The notes under the pieces were generated by a model. That model made no database searches. It saw only the letters and a list, made by a program, of their open reading frames with translations, and had not been told where the DNA came from. From assembly GCA_002329565.1 (NCBI GenBank), contig DCTM01000034.1, forward strand, positions 22,425 to 43,381: DNA of 20,957 nt, written 5' to 3'. This DNA is from Firmicutes bacterium UBA1440. GTDB taxonomy: Bacteria; Bacillota; Clostridia; Peptostreptococcales; Anaerovoracaceae. The translations under genes were made by a program, and so were the position numbers. Shown here in pieces: positions 7,669-17,259 of this stretch. How positions within the stretch are numbered: position 1 is the first letter of the stretch; every line of letters begins with the position of its first letter.

Positions 7669-8262
7669 TCAGCGGTCAAATTTCACAACATATGCTCCTA
7701 CAATCTGTTCGCATTCGATAGTTGCCGCTGTCTCAGCCGAAAATTCCTGCCTGTTGTAAACTTTTGCCGGTTCCGTTGGTTCAACCGCGACCGACTTGCC
7801 TCCTACGCTGATTCCCTTTGCATTTCCTTCTGCAAACTTCCATTCGAACTCACAATCACAAAACTCTTTATTTGCATCAATAATTTCTTTTTCCCTGAAT
7901 TCCGTCTTTCGTCCGACAAAAAAGCACCCGTCGTTATCTTTCTCAGCAGTGCAACCGCCTTCAATGCCAACACCGGTATATGTAATTTCGAGAAACGGAC
8001 TGATAAATGTTACTGACTTTCCTTCTCTTTTATAAAAAATATCCGTTGTGTGGCTTTCCCAATTGGCAATATTCAGCCATCCACGCTTCCCAAAAGCAGC
8101 AACCGGAGTATTGAACTCAACATATACAGATTCCTCTTTATCGCTGCGAATTTCTGCATTTATTCTAAGAATAGGTCTGAGCGACTCATATCCATCAGGC
8201 AGAAATGCACGAAGTCGGTCTTGTTCAACGCGATATGCCATTACAAACTGTTCTGTTCTCAT
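7669..8262 (-). CDS. Uncharacterised protein, weakly acetoacetate-decarboxylase-fold-like
   Basis: A soluble protein of 197 residues without signal peptide or membrane helix. I do not recognise a named family. The N-terminus (VEQDRLRAFLPDGYESLRP) and the middle (SPFLEITYTGVGIEGG) recall beta-rich proteins related to acetoacetate decarboxylase or DUF2071, where a short helix and LLP-like turn precede a strand-rich barrel; this is a resemblance seen by eye, not an assignment, and no catalytic lysine can be pointed to with confidence. ATG 8262 has GAGGAAG five bases upstream. It follows cyclase copy 2 by 45 bases on the same strand without an obvious terminator between them, so the two are probably co-transcribed. 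Confidence 0.65.
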   Translation of the reverse strand: MRTEQFVMAYRVEQDRLRAFLPDGYESLRPILRINAEIRSDKEESVYVEFNTPVAAFGKRGWLNIANWESHTTDIFYKREGKSVTFISPFLEITYTGVGIEGGCTAEKDNDGCFFVGRKTEFREKEIIDANKEFCDCEFEWKFAEGNAKGISVGGKSVAVEPTEPAKVYNRQEFSAETAATIECEQIVGAYVVKFDR

Positions 8263-8307
8263 TTTACTTCCTCACGAATTTAGAGTATTTTAAAGATATT
8301 TCTGCGA

Positions 8308-9450
8308 TTATTTAAGACGAGAACGTCTCTTGAAGGCGCATTTGTCTTCGTACATCAAAGTATCGAGCCGTTTGAGAAAGTCTTCCGGACTCATCCCGGA
8401 GCCATATTCGTACACGGCATATCCCATGCTGAAACTGAGTTTATAGGCATGAGAACTTTCGCGATTGAATGTGCTTAAGCATTTATAAATTCTGCGGACG
8501 ATGATATCCAGATCGGTTTCACTTGAGATATCCGCAATAATGCAAAATTCATCTCCTCCGAATCTGGCGATAAAATCACCGGTACGAAGCGATTGCCGCA
8601 ACAACTTCGCAGCATTCTCCAAAGCATTGTCGCCTACGTTGTGTCCATGTAAATCATTGATATGTTTAAAATCGTTTATGTCCACCAGAATAGCCGCAAA
8701 TAGTTTTTTCTCATTGCTTGCGTTGATTTTTTCCCTCAAATGTGTATCAAGCATCTTGCGGTTGCTTACTCCTGTGAGATAATCCGTATGTAAGCTGTGC
8801 GTCTGAATGTTTAGAAATACAACCAACAGAGAGATTACCACACTGTTGAGTATAAGCGAAGTTCCGTAGAATGCAACTTGCAAAATCACACCGATGAACG
8901 GCGGACATGCAAAAAAGAGGATAGAAAGGAAATCCCTTTTTTCCATTATTTCTCGACTTCTGACAGCCATTCCCACTGCCCAAAGCATCAACAAAATTGT
9001 GAGTATGGTAGGAATCCAAAAGTACGGGCCACGTCGATAAATGTTATCCGCATCGATAGAGTAAAAACATTCGAAGTGCTGAAAAATGATAAAAACAACT
9101 TCATACACAAGGTTGACTAAGCCGAGCAGACAAAGAAAACGCTTTGTTTCTCTTTCTCTTTGAAATATCTGAAGATGAACGTATGCCAACCACAGACAAG
9201 GCATAACCGGCGACAGGAGAAAGACGACGAAATTTCCGAATGCGTTCACCGTGTGAGAAAATGTGAACACCATACCGTCAAATCTGCTGAGAGTATCCAT
9301 GCACAGCACAAATACAGTAAAGCATAAAACCAAGTAAAACAGTTTGTCCCGCAATGATTCTTTCTCACTGTTTTTTCGTGCGTGAAAACCAAGAATCAGA
9401 AGAATGATTACAGAATATAGATTTAAGATTAAAATATTTCCCTGAACCAT
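8308..9450 (-). CDS. Membrane diguanylate cyclase with 7-TM-like sensor and GGDEF domain (copy 2)
   Basis: Makes c-di-GMP from GTP at the inner face of the membrane. The 380-residue protein has about seven hydrophobic segments in residues 6-215 and a GGDEF domain to about 375. GGDEF is at 298-302 and the RTGD inhibitory site at 289-292, the same numbers as in copy 1, so the two proteins are collinear. They share LNLYSVIILLILGFH near the start and FYSIDxDNIYRRGP in the sensor region, and differ mostly in the extracytoplasmic and helix-facing positions. The RBS GGCGGAGTAGGTAC resembles the one of copy 1 (GGCGGAGTAGATAC). The mRNA leader carries a perfect 11-bp hairpin absent from copy 1. The 197-aa gene follows closely. 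Confidence 0.9.
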   Translation of the reverse strand: MVQGNILILNLYSVIILLILGFHARKNSEKESLRDKLFYLVLCFTVFVLCMDTLSRFDGMVFTFSHTVNAFGNFVVFLLSPVMPCLWLAYVHLQIFQRERETKRFLCLLGLVNLVYEVVFIIFQHFECFYSIDADNIYRRGPYFWIPTILTILLMLWAVGMAVRSREIMEKRDFLSILFFACPPFIGVILQVAFYGTSLILNSVVISLLVVFLNIQTHSLHTDYLTGVSNRKMLDTHLREKINASNEKKLFAAILVDINDFKHINDLHGHNVGDNALENAAKLLRQSLRTGDFIARFGGDEFCIIADISSETDLDIIVRRIYKCLSTFNRESSHAYKLSFSMGYAVYEYGSGMSPEDFLKRLDTLMYEDKCAFKRRSRLK

Positions 9451-9519
9451 TCGTACCTACTCCGCCTCTTTACGATAAATCAACTTGCCGATATTATTTT
9501 GAGATTCTGTATTCAGGTA

Positions 9520-9551
9520 CACCGGTATACAGATATATGGGTATACCGGTG
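9520..9551 (-). promoter_or_regulatory. Perfect 11-bp inverted repeat in the leader of cyclase copy 2
   Basis: CACCGGTATAC and GTATACCGGTG are exact complements around a 10-base spacer. From the predicted promoter the repeat begins about eight bases after the transcription start, so it could act as a 5' mRNA stem-loop or as an operator. Copy 1 has nothing similar in its leader. Confidence 0.6.
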
Positions 9552-9565
9552 CTCAATCAAAGTTT

Positions 9566-9594
9566 ATTTTATCATAATTTCCACATACTTTCTA
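9566..9594 (-). promoter_or_regulatory. Probable promoter of cyclase copy 2
   Basis: The minus strand has TAGAAA (9589-9594) and TAAAAT (9566-9571) with 17 bases between. The GATAAAAT string and a nearby TGGAAATTAT match the upstream region of copy 1. Confidence 0.45.
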
Positions 9595-9643
9595 TAAAAA
9601 AGAAGGCACTTTTGTGGATCAAAGACAGATAAAAATTGCCATC

Positions 9644-9748
9644 CTAATATCTCCATTGATCTTTTATTTCATCATAATATGCTTCAACACCGATCTTTTT
9701 CATGTGCTTGTTGATTGCGTCATATTTTGAAATACAAGCGATGTATAA
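9644..9748 (-). pseudogene. 3' remnant of a gene, solute-binding-protein-like tail
   Basis: An open minus-strand frame of 34 codons ends with a TAG at 9644-9646 and has no start signal. The peptide ends KKIGVEAYYDEIKDQWRY, preceded by YDAINKHM, which resembles the C-terminus of extracellular solute-binding lipoproteins of sugar-type ABC importers. The match is by eye and short, so the family is tentative. Its neighbours are also remnants, which supports reading it as debris rather than a gene. Confidence 0.35.
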
Positions 9749-9757
9749 TCAAGCCTT

Positions 9758-10201
9758 TCAGTCAGTCAAAACTTTATTAACAAATAATTCGGCTATTTCA
9801 GGATCAAATTGAGTGCCGGCATTTTTTAATATTTCTGCTTTTGCTTTTTCTTTTGAAATGGCTTTTCTGTACACTCTGTCATTTAATTGTGCAACCTTCT
9901 CAGCAAAAAATCTTCTGTTATACACTCCTGTCAAGTTATCATGATATGTGAGATATGTTATTTCCTCTTCTTTGTTCTTACGTTCGGTAATATCCCTGCT
10001 AATGCCTATAAGGCCCAACAGATTGCCTTGATTATCAAAATAAGGTGTCTTCAGCGTTTCGAAATAAACCTTTGTTCCGTCAGGATATAAAACCATTTCC
10101 TCGCTTTTTTTTGAATTTCCGTGCTTAATCATTTCCTTATCCGATGCTCTGAATGATATTGCTTGTTCTTCGGAGAAAATATCAATAGAAATATACACGG
10201 C
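9758..10201 (-). pseudogene. Remnant of a PAS-GGDEF-HD-GYP signalling protein with internal deletion
   Basis: The minus-strand frame holds most of a PAS domain (SEEQAISFRASDKEM to GLIGISRDITERK), the first 25 or so residues of a GGDEF domain (TYHDNLTGVYNRRFFAEK), and then, without a frame break near 9880, the last 35 residues of an HD-GYP phosphodiesterase (RVYRKAISKEKAKAEI, NAGTQFDPEIAELF). The GGDEF active site and the HD and GYP motifs are all missing, so no c-di-GMP synthesis or hydrolysis is possible. The frame stays open upstream to an ATG at 10270, but residues before the PAS part are antisense to another remnant and no RBS is seen. A deletion inside a larger gene is the simplest origin. 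Confidence 0.75.
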
Positions 10202-10226
10202 CGTCGTTGAGATATTAAGAGCCGTC

Positions 10227-10556
10227 AAGTATCCGGTCGGATTTGATTTATATGCTTCGGAAGACGGCATTCACTTCTATCCGATATTCTTAAACGGGCT
10301 TAATAATCGGCATAATTACGGCGGAAGGATACTCCTGCCCGACTGCTGCAGAGACCTATATCTGGGGACGGCAAATCCCTTTCAAGGCTGCGAAGTATGG
10401 AGAATAAAGCATATTGATATTGATTATTGCAGCAAAGGTTCGCGCGACAATAACTATCTCGAAAGTATGCAAAAGATCAGAGAAATATTAAGCGAGAACT
10501 ACGATATACTGCGTCAAAACATTCCGACAGTACTTCAATTTATACCAAAAGGCTAA
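10227..10556 (+). pseudogene. 3' remnant of a plus-strand gene, beta-propeller-like
   Basis: A plus-strand open frame ends at TAA 10554-10556. Its product contains DLYASEDGIHFYP, NYGGRILLP and LYLGTANPFQGCEVW, a pattern like the repeated strands of secreted propeller or sialidase-fold proteins, followed by a helical tail of about 45 residues. No start codon with RBS is visible; the frame runs upstream into sequence antisense to the PAS remnant, so the 5' part was probably lost at a junction near 10200-10230. The left boundary given is approximate, and the propeller identity is inferred. Confidence 0.5.
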
Positions 10557-10598
10557 CATGTATTTTTAGCGTAAGTTTATCCGTAAATTATCGTAAAA

Positions 10599-10628
10599 CC
10601 CCCGATTTATTTGAATATAAATCGGGGG
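10599..10628 (-). terminator. Strong terminator of the ruv-queA-tgt-methyltransferase cluster
   Basis: CCCCCGATTTAT and ATAAATCGGGGG form a perfect 12-bp stem with a TTGAAT loop. On the minus strand the GC-rich base is followed by TTTTAC. It lies just past the methyltransferase stop codon and marks the left end of the core gene block. Confidence 0.85.
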
Positions 10629-10651
10629 AACTTGTGCTCACTCCGGAAGTT

Positions 10652-11845
10652 TTACGCCTTCGTGAGCAGTGTTACCGCTTCCACGTGCTTTGTCATCGGG
10701 AAGTTGTCATACGCTTTGAATTGCACAGGTTTATAGCCGTAGTAGGCCATGTAGCGCAGGTTGTCGGCTAAGGTTTTCGGGTTGCAGGAAACGTAGAGAA
10801 TCTGCTTTGTCTTATATGCGAGGATTTTATCGAGAGCCTTCGGAAGGATGCCTACGCGCGGTGGGTCGACAATGATGACGTCCGGTTTTTCCTGTACTGT
10901 ATCGAGAATTTTGAAGACATCTCCCGCGATGAATTCGCAATTCGTAAGATTGTTGCGTGCAGCGTTAATCTTAGCGGCTTCGACCGCCTCCTCGACAAGT
11001 TCGATACCGATGGCTTTCTTTGCTCCCATCGCGGCTACAGACTGTGTAATCGTGCCCGTCCCACAGAACAGATCGAATACGACCTTGTCCTTGACGTCAT
11101 CTATCATCGAGATGGCATCTTTGTAAAGACGCTCTGCCGCCGGCACGTTTGTCTGGAAAAACGAAAAGGCGCTTACCTGAAACTCAAGCCCCATGATGTA
11201 TTCGGTATAATAGTCTTTACCGTAGAGGATACGCATTTCATCGCAGTAAACCGCATCGGCAATGCGGTCGTTGATCGTTCGCAGGATGCCGACGATTGTA
11301 TTTGCGGTGTTTAACTGCATAAGCATAGCGCAGTAAGCGCTCTCGTCGAATTCGCCCTGTGAGGATGTAACGAGATTGATCAAAAGCTCACCTGTACGTT
11401 CTCCTTTACGGATGATAAGGTTGCGCAGCAGTCCTTTGTGCGCTTTTTTGTTGTAAAAATCATAGCCGCGCTCTCTGCAAAACTCGAGCGTAGCTTTTAG
11501 CACCGTATTGAAGTCCTCGTCAACCAGTTGGCAGTTGTCAACGGTCACTATCGACATGAACCTACCCTTTTGATGCATGCCGAGTGTCATCTCGCCGCCT
11601 TTAACTTGATCGCCGAACGTATATTCCATCTTGTTTCTGTATCTGTAAATGCAAGGAGCCGGAGTTATAATTTCCTCCGGCGCTATTGTCGTATCGTCTT
11701 CAGCGCCTAACAGTCGGCAGACATCAATTCCCTTTTCTTTCATCAGATGCAGCACATTACTCCCCTTCTGTGCCAGTTGTGCGCTGTATGGCAGTTCCTG
11801 ATAAATGCAACCTCCGCAATGTTCGTTATGCGTGCAAATTTCCAT
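10652..11845 (-). CDS. 23S rRNA (uracil-5-)-methyltransferase, TrmA/RlmD family
   Basis: Methylates C5 of a uridine in RNA using S-adenosylmethionine; in this family the usual target is 23S rRNA, though tRNA cannot be excluded. In the 397-residue protein, Cys4-x5-Cys10-x2-Cys13 and Cys105 match the 4Fe-4S cluster ligands of RlmD-type enzymes. The SAM-binding segment FDLFCGTGTITQS, VDPPR and the catalytic SCNP with Cys354 follow in order. The N-terminal TRAM domain of many relatives is missing. ATG 11845 is chosen over one five codons earlier because GGGAGG falls between them and the Cys motif then begins at the usual place. It follows tgt after 84 bases on the same strand; a weak TTGTCA -35 in that gap may give it its own promoter. 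Confidence 0.88.
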   Translation of the reverse strand: MEICTHNEHCGGCIYQELPYSAQLAQKGSNVLHLMKEKGIDVCRLLGAEDDTTIAPEEIITPAPCIYRYRNKMEYTFGDQVKGGEMTLGMHQKGRFMSIVTVDNCQLVDEDFNTVLKATLEFCRERGYDFYNKKAHKGLLRNLIIRKGERTGELLINLVTSSQGEFDESAYCAMLMQLNTANTIVGILRTINDRIADAVYCDEMRILYGKDYYTEYIMGLEFQVSAFSFFQTNVPAAERLYKDAISMIDDVKDKVVFDLFCGTGTITQSVAAMGAKKAIGIELVEEAVEAAKINAARNNLTNCEFIAGDVFKILDTVQEKPDVIIVDPPRVGILPKALDKILAYKTKQILYVSCNPKTLADNLRYMAYYGYKPVQFKAYDNFPMTKHVEAVTLLTKA

Positions 11846-11864
11846 GTTTCCTCCCATCAATTTT

Positions 11865-11896
11865 GCCGCCGGCTACCGTATTTATTTGCCTGCGGC
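11865..11896. other. Hairpin between tgt and the methyltransferase gene
   Basis: GCCGC-C-GGC pairs with GCC-T-GCGGC, a 9-position stem with one mismatch and a 14-base loop. The T tract lies on the plus-strand side, so it would not terminate the minus-strand operon efficiently; it may act as an mRNA processing or attenuation structure. Confidence 0.35.
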
Positions 11897-11929
11897 TGTT
11901 TTTTGACAAACTTGAGTCTTGCCGTTTTC

Positions 11930-13072
<1,143 letters not shown>

Positions 13073-14122
13073 TTATTCTATAAACATAGCATCGCCATAG
13101 CTGAAGAAGCGATACTTCTCTTTGATTGCAATTTCATAGGCCTTTAAAATATCTTCTTTGTTGTAAAGCGCGGAAATCAGCATTAAAAGCGTCGACTTCG
13201 GCAGATGGAAGTTCGTGATTAGACTGTCCAAGATCTTGAATTCGTAACCCGGATAAATGAAAATATCTGTACCGCCGGCGCCGGCTTTTACTTCAAAGCC
13301 GTTCCCATCTTCACACGGCATTGCAGCCGATTCGATTGTTCTGCACGATGTAGTGCCGACACAAATTACCCTGCCACCCTTTTTCTTGGTGTCGTTAATA
13401 ATTTGCGCGGACTCACTGCTGATCTCATATTCCTCGAAATGCATCTTGTGCTCCTCGATGATGTCACAGCTTACCGGCCTAAATGTACCTATACCGACGT
13501 GCAATGTCACGTATGCGAGTTTAACGCCCTTTTGTTTGATCTGTTCCAACAGTTCCTCAGTAAAATGAAGTCCCGCCGTCGGTGCTGCAACGGAGCCGTC
13601 GATGCGCGAATAAACCGTCTGATATCTTTCCCTGTCGACATCCGTGCTTTCGCGCCGGATATACGGAGGAAGCGGCATTTTTCCGAGCTCCTCCAGTCGC
13701 TCGAAAAAGATTCCTTCGTAATCGAAGCGCACTATGCGCGTTCCTTCGCTCCCGTACCCTTCTACCTTGGCCTCAAAGCGCTTATCTTCCGAAAAAGAGA
13801 TTATATCGCCTTCCTTCACACGTTTCCCCGGGCGAACCAAGGTTTCCCAGCACCCGTCGGGAAGCGACTTGATAAGGAGAAATTCTATCTTGGCTCCCGT
13901 TTCCTTCTTAACGCCGAAAAGCCTTGCCGGAATAACTTTGGAATTATTCAGGACAAGGCAATCACCTTCTCGCAGATATTCAATAATATCGCAAAAGTGT
14001 CTATGTTCAATTTTGCCCGATGAACGGTGCAGCACCATCAGCCTTGACATGTCTCGCTTGTCGCTCGGCTTTTGGGCGATCAGTTCTTCGGGCAAATGAT
14101 AATCAAATTCTGTAATGTGCAT
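13073..14122 (-). CDS. queA: S-adenosylmethionine:tRNA ribosyltransferase-isomerase
   Basis: Transfers and isomerises the ribosyl group of SAM onto preQ1-modified tRNA to give epoxyqueuosine. The 349-residue length is standard. Family landmarks are the N-terminal [12 protein letters not shown], the [15 protein letters not shown] segment, [41 protein letters not shown] and the C-terminal [20 protein letters not shown] lies about ten bases before the ATG. It is 29 bases from the SpoIID-like gene upstream and 15 from tgt downstream, so the three are almost certainly one transcript. No preQ1 riboswitch is seen in front. Confidence 0.97.
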   Translation of the reverse strand: MHITEFDYHLPEELIAQKPSDKRDMSRLMVLHRSSGKIEHRHFCDIIEYLREGDCLVLNNSKVIPARLFGVKKETGAKIEFLLIKSLPDGCWETLVRPGKRVKEGDIISFSEDKRFEAKVEGYGSEGTRIVRFDYEGIFFERLEELGKMPLPPYIRRESTDVDRERYQTVYSRIDGSVAAPTAGLHFTEELLEQIKQKGVKLAYVTLHVGIGTFRPVSCDIIEEHKMHFEEYEISSESAQIINDTKKKGGRVICVGTTSCRTIESAAMPCEDGNGFEVKAGAGGTDIFIYPGYEFKILDSLITNFHLPKSTLLMLISALYNKEDILKAYEIAIKEKYRFFSYGDAMFIE

Positions 14123-14151
14123 ATTGCAAATACCTCGTATAAAAAATTTAT

Positions 14152-15555
14152 CTACCTAATATCTATTCCCGTATAATAATACTTCAGTATCTCATCAAAT
14201 GTAAAGCCTTGTTTCGCCATTTGTATCGCGCTGTCCTGCGGCATGCCCACACCGTGACCGTATCCGAAACCGTTTATGACGAGCGGTCCTTCAGTAGCGG
14301 TTTCAACTGTCGAAGATGAAGAAGCAGGCTTTGTGCCGGTTGAAGCGGCAGCCTCTGAAAGCTTTACAGTTGACGCGGCATTACGGGCGTAAGCACCGCT
14401 CCGAGTAATCTGCACAGCTTTTCCGTCGCTGCCGATTGCATATACCTTCTTGGAAATTACTGTCTTTACACTGCCGTTATACAGGAAAATATCACCCGCA
14501 TCGGCATCGCTGCCGGTATCATCGTCGGAGAACTCGGCATCACCAAAGGAAAACATCGTCGATTTTACCAGACCCGCACCAAAGAATGTGCGCACGCTTT
14601 CCTTTGTAATTTTCACCGTGTCTGCACTGCCCGTAAAAGTAAGCTCGGCTACGGCCCCTGCTGAGTTTCGCTCACTGATAGCGACCTTTTGCAATGTGCC
14701 GACGGATTTCTTTGCCGCTGTCAGCTTCTCTTCAAGTTCTTTAAAGGTAAATGAAACGCTCCACGGATAGGACGGAGAATATTCATCGACCACACCCTGT
14801 AAATATGAGACTTTACCACCCCAAACATCAGCGGCATCCTGCGTATGTCCGCCGCTATTTTTGAAATAATATCCCGGCACTGCTTTGCCGTCCGAATAGA
14901 TAGCCAGACCTGCCGTCTCATCAACCGCCTTACATGTCTCTTTGTATTCATCGCTGTATCCCTTATAAACCTGACAGTGTGTTCCGCAGCAAACGTCGAA
15001 ACCGTATTGAGAATGTCTGTTTAAATTTGTAAGGGCAAAGCTCCGGGCCGTCACTGCCTGCGCTTTGAGAGCTTCGAGCGGACTCAAGTGACCCATCTCA
15101 CCGTTTAGAACACCGTAAACATAATATTCGATATCGAGTATATTGATTGAATTCAGAGTACCGTCTTTATTCTCGGTAAAACAAAGGCCGCCCCTGTATG
15201 AATTGCCATCGACGCTAATCGTAGCTCCTTCTTCATATGACTCAGGCAGTACGACTTGTCCGGTCAAATCGTCGAAGATCGTAGTACCGTCAGTTGTTTG
15301 GAGTACGATCGCCCCATCGGCTGAGGTCACGACCAGCGTATCGTATTCAGTCAGATCTTCTGTCTCAGCGAAGTCGCCCCCGGTTGACTCTCCTACGTAA
15401 AATCCGTCACCGCAGGTTAAAGTATAGCTGTTCTTTGCTGTGCTTCCGTATTTAAGACCCACTTTGATCAGCTCACTTTCGTTCGCAAAGACCGGAACGG
15501 CGGTGAGTGTCAAAAGTACAATTGTTAACATAATTGTAGTTATTGTTTTCTTCAT
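14152..15555 (-). CDS. SpoIID/LytB-domain protein, probable peptidoglycan lytic transglycosylase
   Basis: SpoIID-type enzymes cut denuded glycan strands outside the membrane. This 467-residue protein begins with a signal peptide (positive MKK, hydrophobic core, likely cleavage after VFA at about residue 24). The SpoIID domain starts near residue 115: catalytic Glu153 in [20 protein letters not shown], then His181, Cys190, His193 and Cys194 in a set resembling the zinc ligands of clostridial Spo[16 protein letters not shown] and the C-terminal [10 protein letters not shown] follow. About 85 residues of acidic and Ser/Thr/Ala-rich sequence (roughly 340-425) interrupt the domain. It sits between ruvB and queA, an arrangement known in Clostridia, with AAGGGG before the ATG. 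It need not be a sporulation gene; it may have a vegetative cell-wall role. Confidence 0.88.
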   Translation of the reverse strand: MKKTITTIMLTIVLLTLTAVPVFANESELIKVGLKYGSTAKNSYTLTCGDGFYVGESTGGDFAETEDLTEYDTLVVTSADGAIVLQTTDGTTIFDDLTGQVVLPESYEEGATISVDGNSYRGGLCFTENKDGTLNSINILDIEYYVYGVLNGEMGHLSPLEALKAQAVTARSFALTNLNRHSQYGFDVCCGTHCQVYKGYSDEYKETCKAVDETAGLAIYSDGKAVPGYYFKNSGGHTQDAADVWGGKVSYLQGVVDEYSPSYPWSVSFTFKELEEKLTAAKKSVGTLQKVAISERNSAGAVAELTFTGSADTVKITKESVRTFFGAGLVKSTMFSFGDAEFSDDDTGSDADAGDIFLYNGSVKTVISKKVYAIGSDGKAVQITRSGAYARNAASTVKLSEAAASTGTKPASSSSTVETATEGPLVINGFGYGHGVGMPQDSAIQMAKQGFTFDEILKYYYTGIDIR

Positions 15556-15583
15556 TGTTTCCCCTTTTGCATTGTCGCTTTGC

Positions 15584-16609
15584 TTATTCCAATGTCATCT
15601 GCTCTTCCCGTAAATCCAAAAGACCGAGGTGTTTATATGCCAGATCTGATGCCATTCTACCCTTCTGCGTACGGTGCAACAGCCCTGCCTGAATCAGATA
15701 CGGTTCATAGGCATCCTCTATGGTCACGCGTTCCTCTCCGAGTGCAGCGGCAATAGTATCGATACCCACAGGTCCCCCGTTAAATCGTTCGATAATCATG
15801 CGCAAAATCTCGCGATCAAGATTTTCCAAACCCAAATCATCAACGCCCATTGCATCGAAGGCCATCTGCGCCAATTCCGGTGTAATCTTGCCGTTTCCTT
15901 TGACTTGGCTGAAATCCCTCACTCGTTTCAAAATTCGGTTGGCAACGCGCGGCGTTCCCCGCGAGCGCATCGCCATCGCTCGAAGTGATTCTTCGTCTGC
16001 CTCGACACCGAGAATGTTTGTCGAACGGCGAATAATCTGCATCAGCTCATCGGGATTATACAGCTCAAATTTGCTTATGACTCCAAAACGATCGCGCAGC
16101 GGAGCCGAAAGACTGCCTGCACGCGTAGTCGCGCCGATTAAGGTAAACTTAGCTAAATCAAGGCGAATAGAGCGCGCCGACGGGCCTTTGCCGATGATAA
16201 TGTCAAGCGCGTAATCCTCCATAGCCGAATAGAGCACTTCTTCGACAGATCGGTGCAATCTGTGTATCTCATCGATGAAAAGCACATCGTTGTCGTTGAG
16301 ATTTGTGAGGATGGCGGCCAAATCGCCTGACCGTTCGATCGCAGGCCCGGATGTGATGCGTATATCTACGCCGAGCTCGCTTGCGATAATGCCTGCCAGA
16401 GTAGTCTTGCCGAGACCCGGAGGACCGTAAAACAACACGTGATCAAGCGGCTCATTCCGAAGCTTGGCAGCCTCAATAAATATTTTTAAATTGTCAGTAA
16501 CCATCTTTTGCCCGATGTAATCGGACAGTGTATGCGGACGCAATGACATATCTGCCATGTCTTCGCCCGTCTTGACGGTAGGGGCGGTAATCTTTTCTTC
16601 GTAATCCAT
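15584..16609 (-). CDS. ruvB: Holliday junction branch migration helicase RuvB
   Basis: Hexameric AAA+ motor that drives branch migration of Holliday junctions with RuvA. The 341-residue protein has Walker A GPPGLGKT at 62-69, Walker B FIDEIH at about 111-116, the sensor and arginine-finger segment [18 protein letters not shown], and a C-terminal winged-helix domain ending near AYKHLGL. AGAGG precedes the ATG. It is 40 bases after ruvA and 28 before the SpoIID-like gene. Confidence 0.98.
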   Translation of the reverse strand: MDYEEKITAPTVKTGEDMADMSLRPHTLSDYIGQKMVTDNLKIFIEAAKLRNEPLDHVLFYGPPGLGKTTLAGIIASELGVDIRITSGPAIERSGDLAAILTNLNDNDVLFIDEIHRLHRSVEEVLYSAMEDYALDIIIGKGPSARSIRLDLAKFTLIGATTRAGSLSAPLRDRFGVISKFELYNPDELMQIIRRSTNILGVEADEESLRAMAMRSRGTPRVANRILKRVRDFSQVKGNGKITPELAQMAFDAMGVDDLGLENLDREILRMIIERFNGGPVGIDTIAAALGEERVTIEDAYEPYLIQAGLLHRTQKGRMASDLAYKHLGLLDLREEQMTLE

Positions 16610-16649
16610 GTAAACCTCTCTGTTGATGTCGATGTATAGATTCGTCTGA

Positions 16650-17255
16650 TCAGAACAGCTTTTTCAGTGCTGCTTTGATGTATTGCTCGGCCGTGAGATC
16701 GGCGTCAACAATCGTTCCAAGCGCGTCGACAGCCTCGAGTCTGCTGTATCCGAGCGCTATCAGGCCGTTAAGGGCATCGTTTCTCGCATCCTGCGACAGC
16801 ATTTCTGCAACAGAACCGCCATCAAGCACTTCGCTGCCGAAGCTCACAGAATCGGAACCTACCTTTTCCTTGAGTTCGAGCACGATTCTTTGCGCCGTCT
16901 TCTTACCGATACCGTTAGCCTTTGTGAGCATGTTCGCATCCTCAAAGGCAATCGCTTTCTTTAACTCCGCAAGCGGCATCGACGACAGCACGGCCATTGC
17001 AGCCTTAGCTCCGACACCGTTGACCGTAATCAGAAGACGAAAGAGCCGCAGTCCCTCCTTCTCCGTAAATCCGTACAGACTGACGGCATCTTCTCTGACA
17101 GCCATGTGGGTGTAGAGCTTCACGCTCTCGTTTTCGCTTACCATATATACGGAAGAGTTATCGGGAACGAAGATTTCGTATCCGATACCGCCGGTCTCCA
17201 CAACGATCTTATTTTCCGACTTTTCGACCAGTGTACCTTTTATAAAATGAATCAT
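16650..17255 (-). CDS. ruvA: Holliday junction DNA-binding protein RuvA
   Basis: Tetrameric protein that recognises four-way junctions and loads RuvB. The 201-residue protein has an N-terminal OB fold (about 1-62), two helix-hairpin-helix motifs ([11 protein letters not shown] and [10 protein letters not shown]), an acidic linker, and a C-terminal RuvB-contact domain ([17 protein letters not shown]). Its AAGGGA ribosome binding site overlaps the ruvC stop, with a four-base gap, indicating translational coupling. Confidence 0.98.
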   Translation of the reverse strand: MIHFIKGTLVEKSENKIVVETGGIGYEIFVPDNSSVYMVSENESVKLYTHMAVREDAVSLYGFTEKEGLRLFRLLITVNGVGAKAAMAVLSSMPLAELKKAIAFEDANMLTKANGIGKKTAQRIVLELKEKVGSDSVSFGSEVLDGGSVAEMLSQDARNDALNGLIALGYSRLEAVDALGTIVDADLTAEQYIKAALKKLF

Positions 17256-17259
17256 AGGT

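Noticed and set aside
9451..9600. c-di-GMP riboswitch in the cyclase copy 2 leader
   Set aside because: The conserved core sequences of GEMM riboswitches are absent; only a simple hairpin is present.
10201..10270. ATG 10270 as the true start of a PAS protein
   Set aside because: There is no RBS, and the first 20 or so residues are antisense to the propeller-like remnant rather than part of a PAS domain.
13403..14023. 206-residue plus-strand frame opposite queA
   Set aside because: It is antisense to a strongly conserved gene, has no RBS and no recognisable domain.
14123..14151. preQ1 riboswitch in front of queA
   Set aside because: The gap is 29 bases and shows no C-rich loop or A-rich tail.
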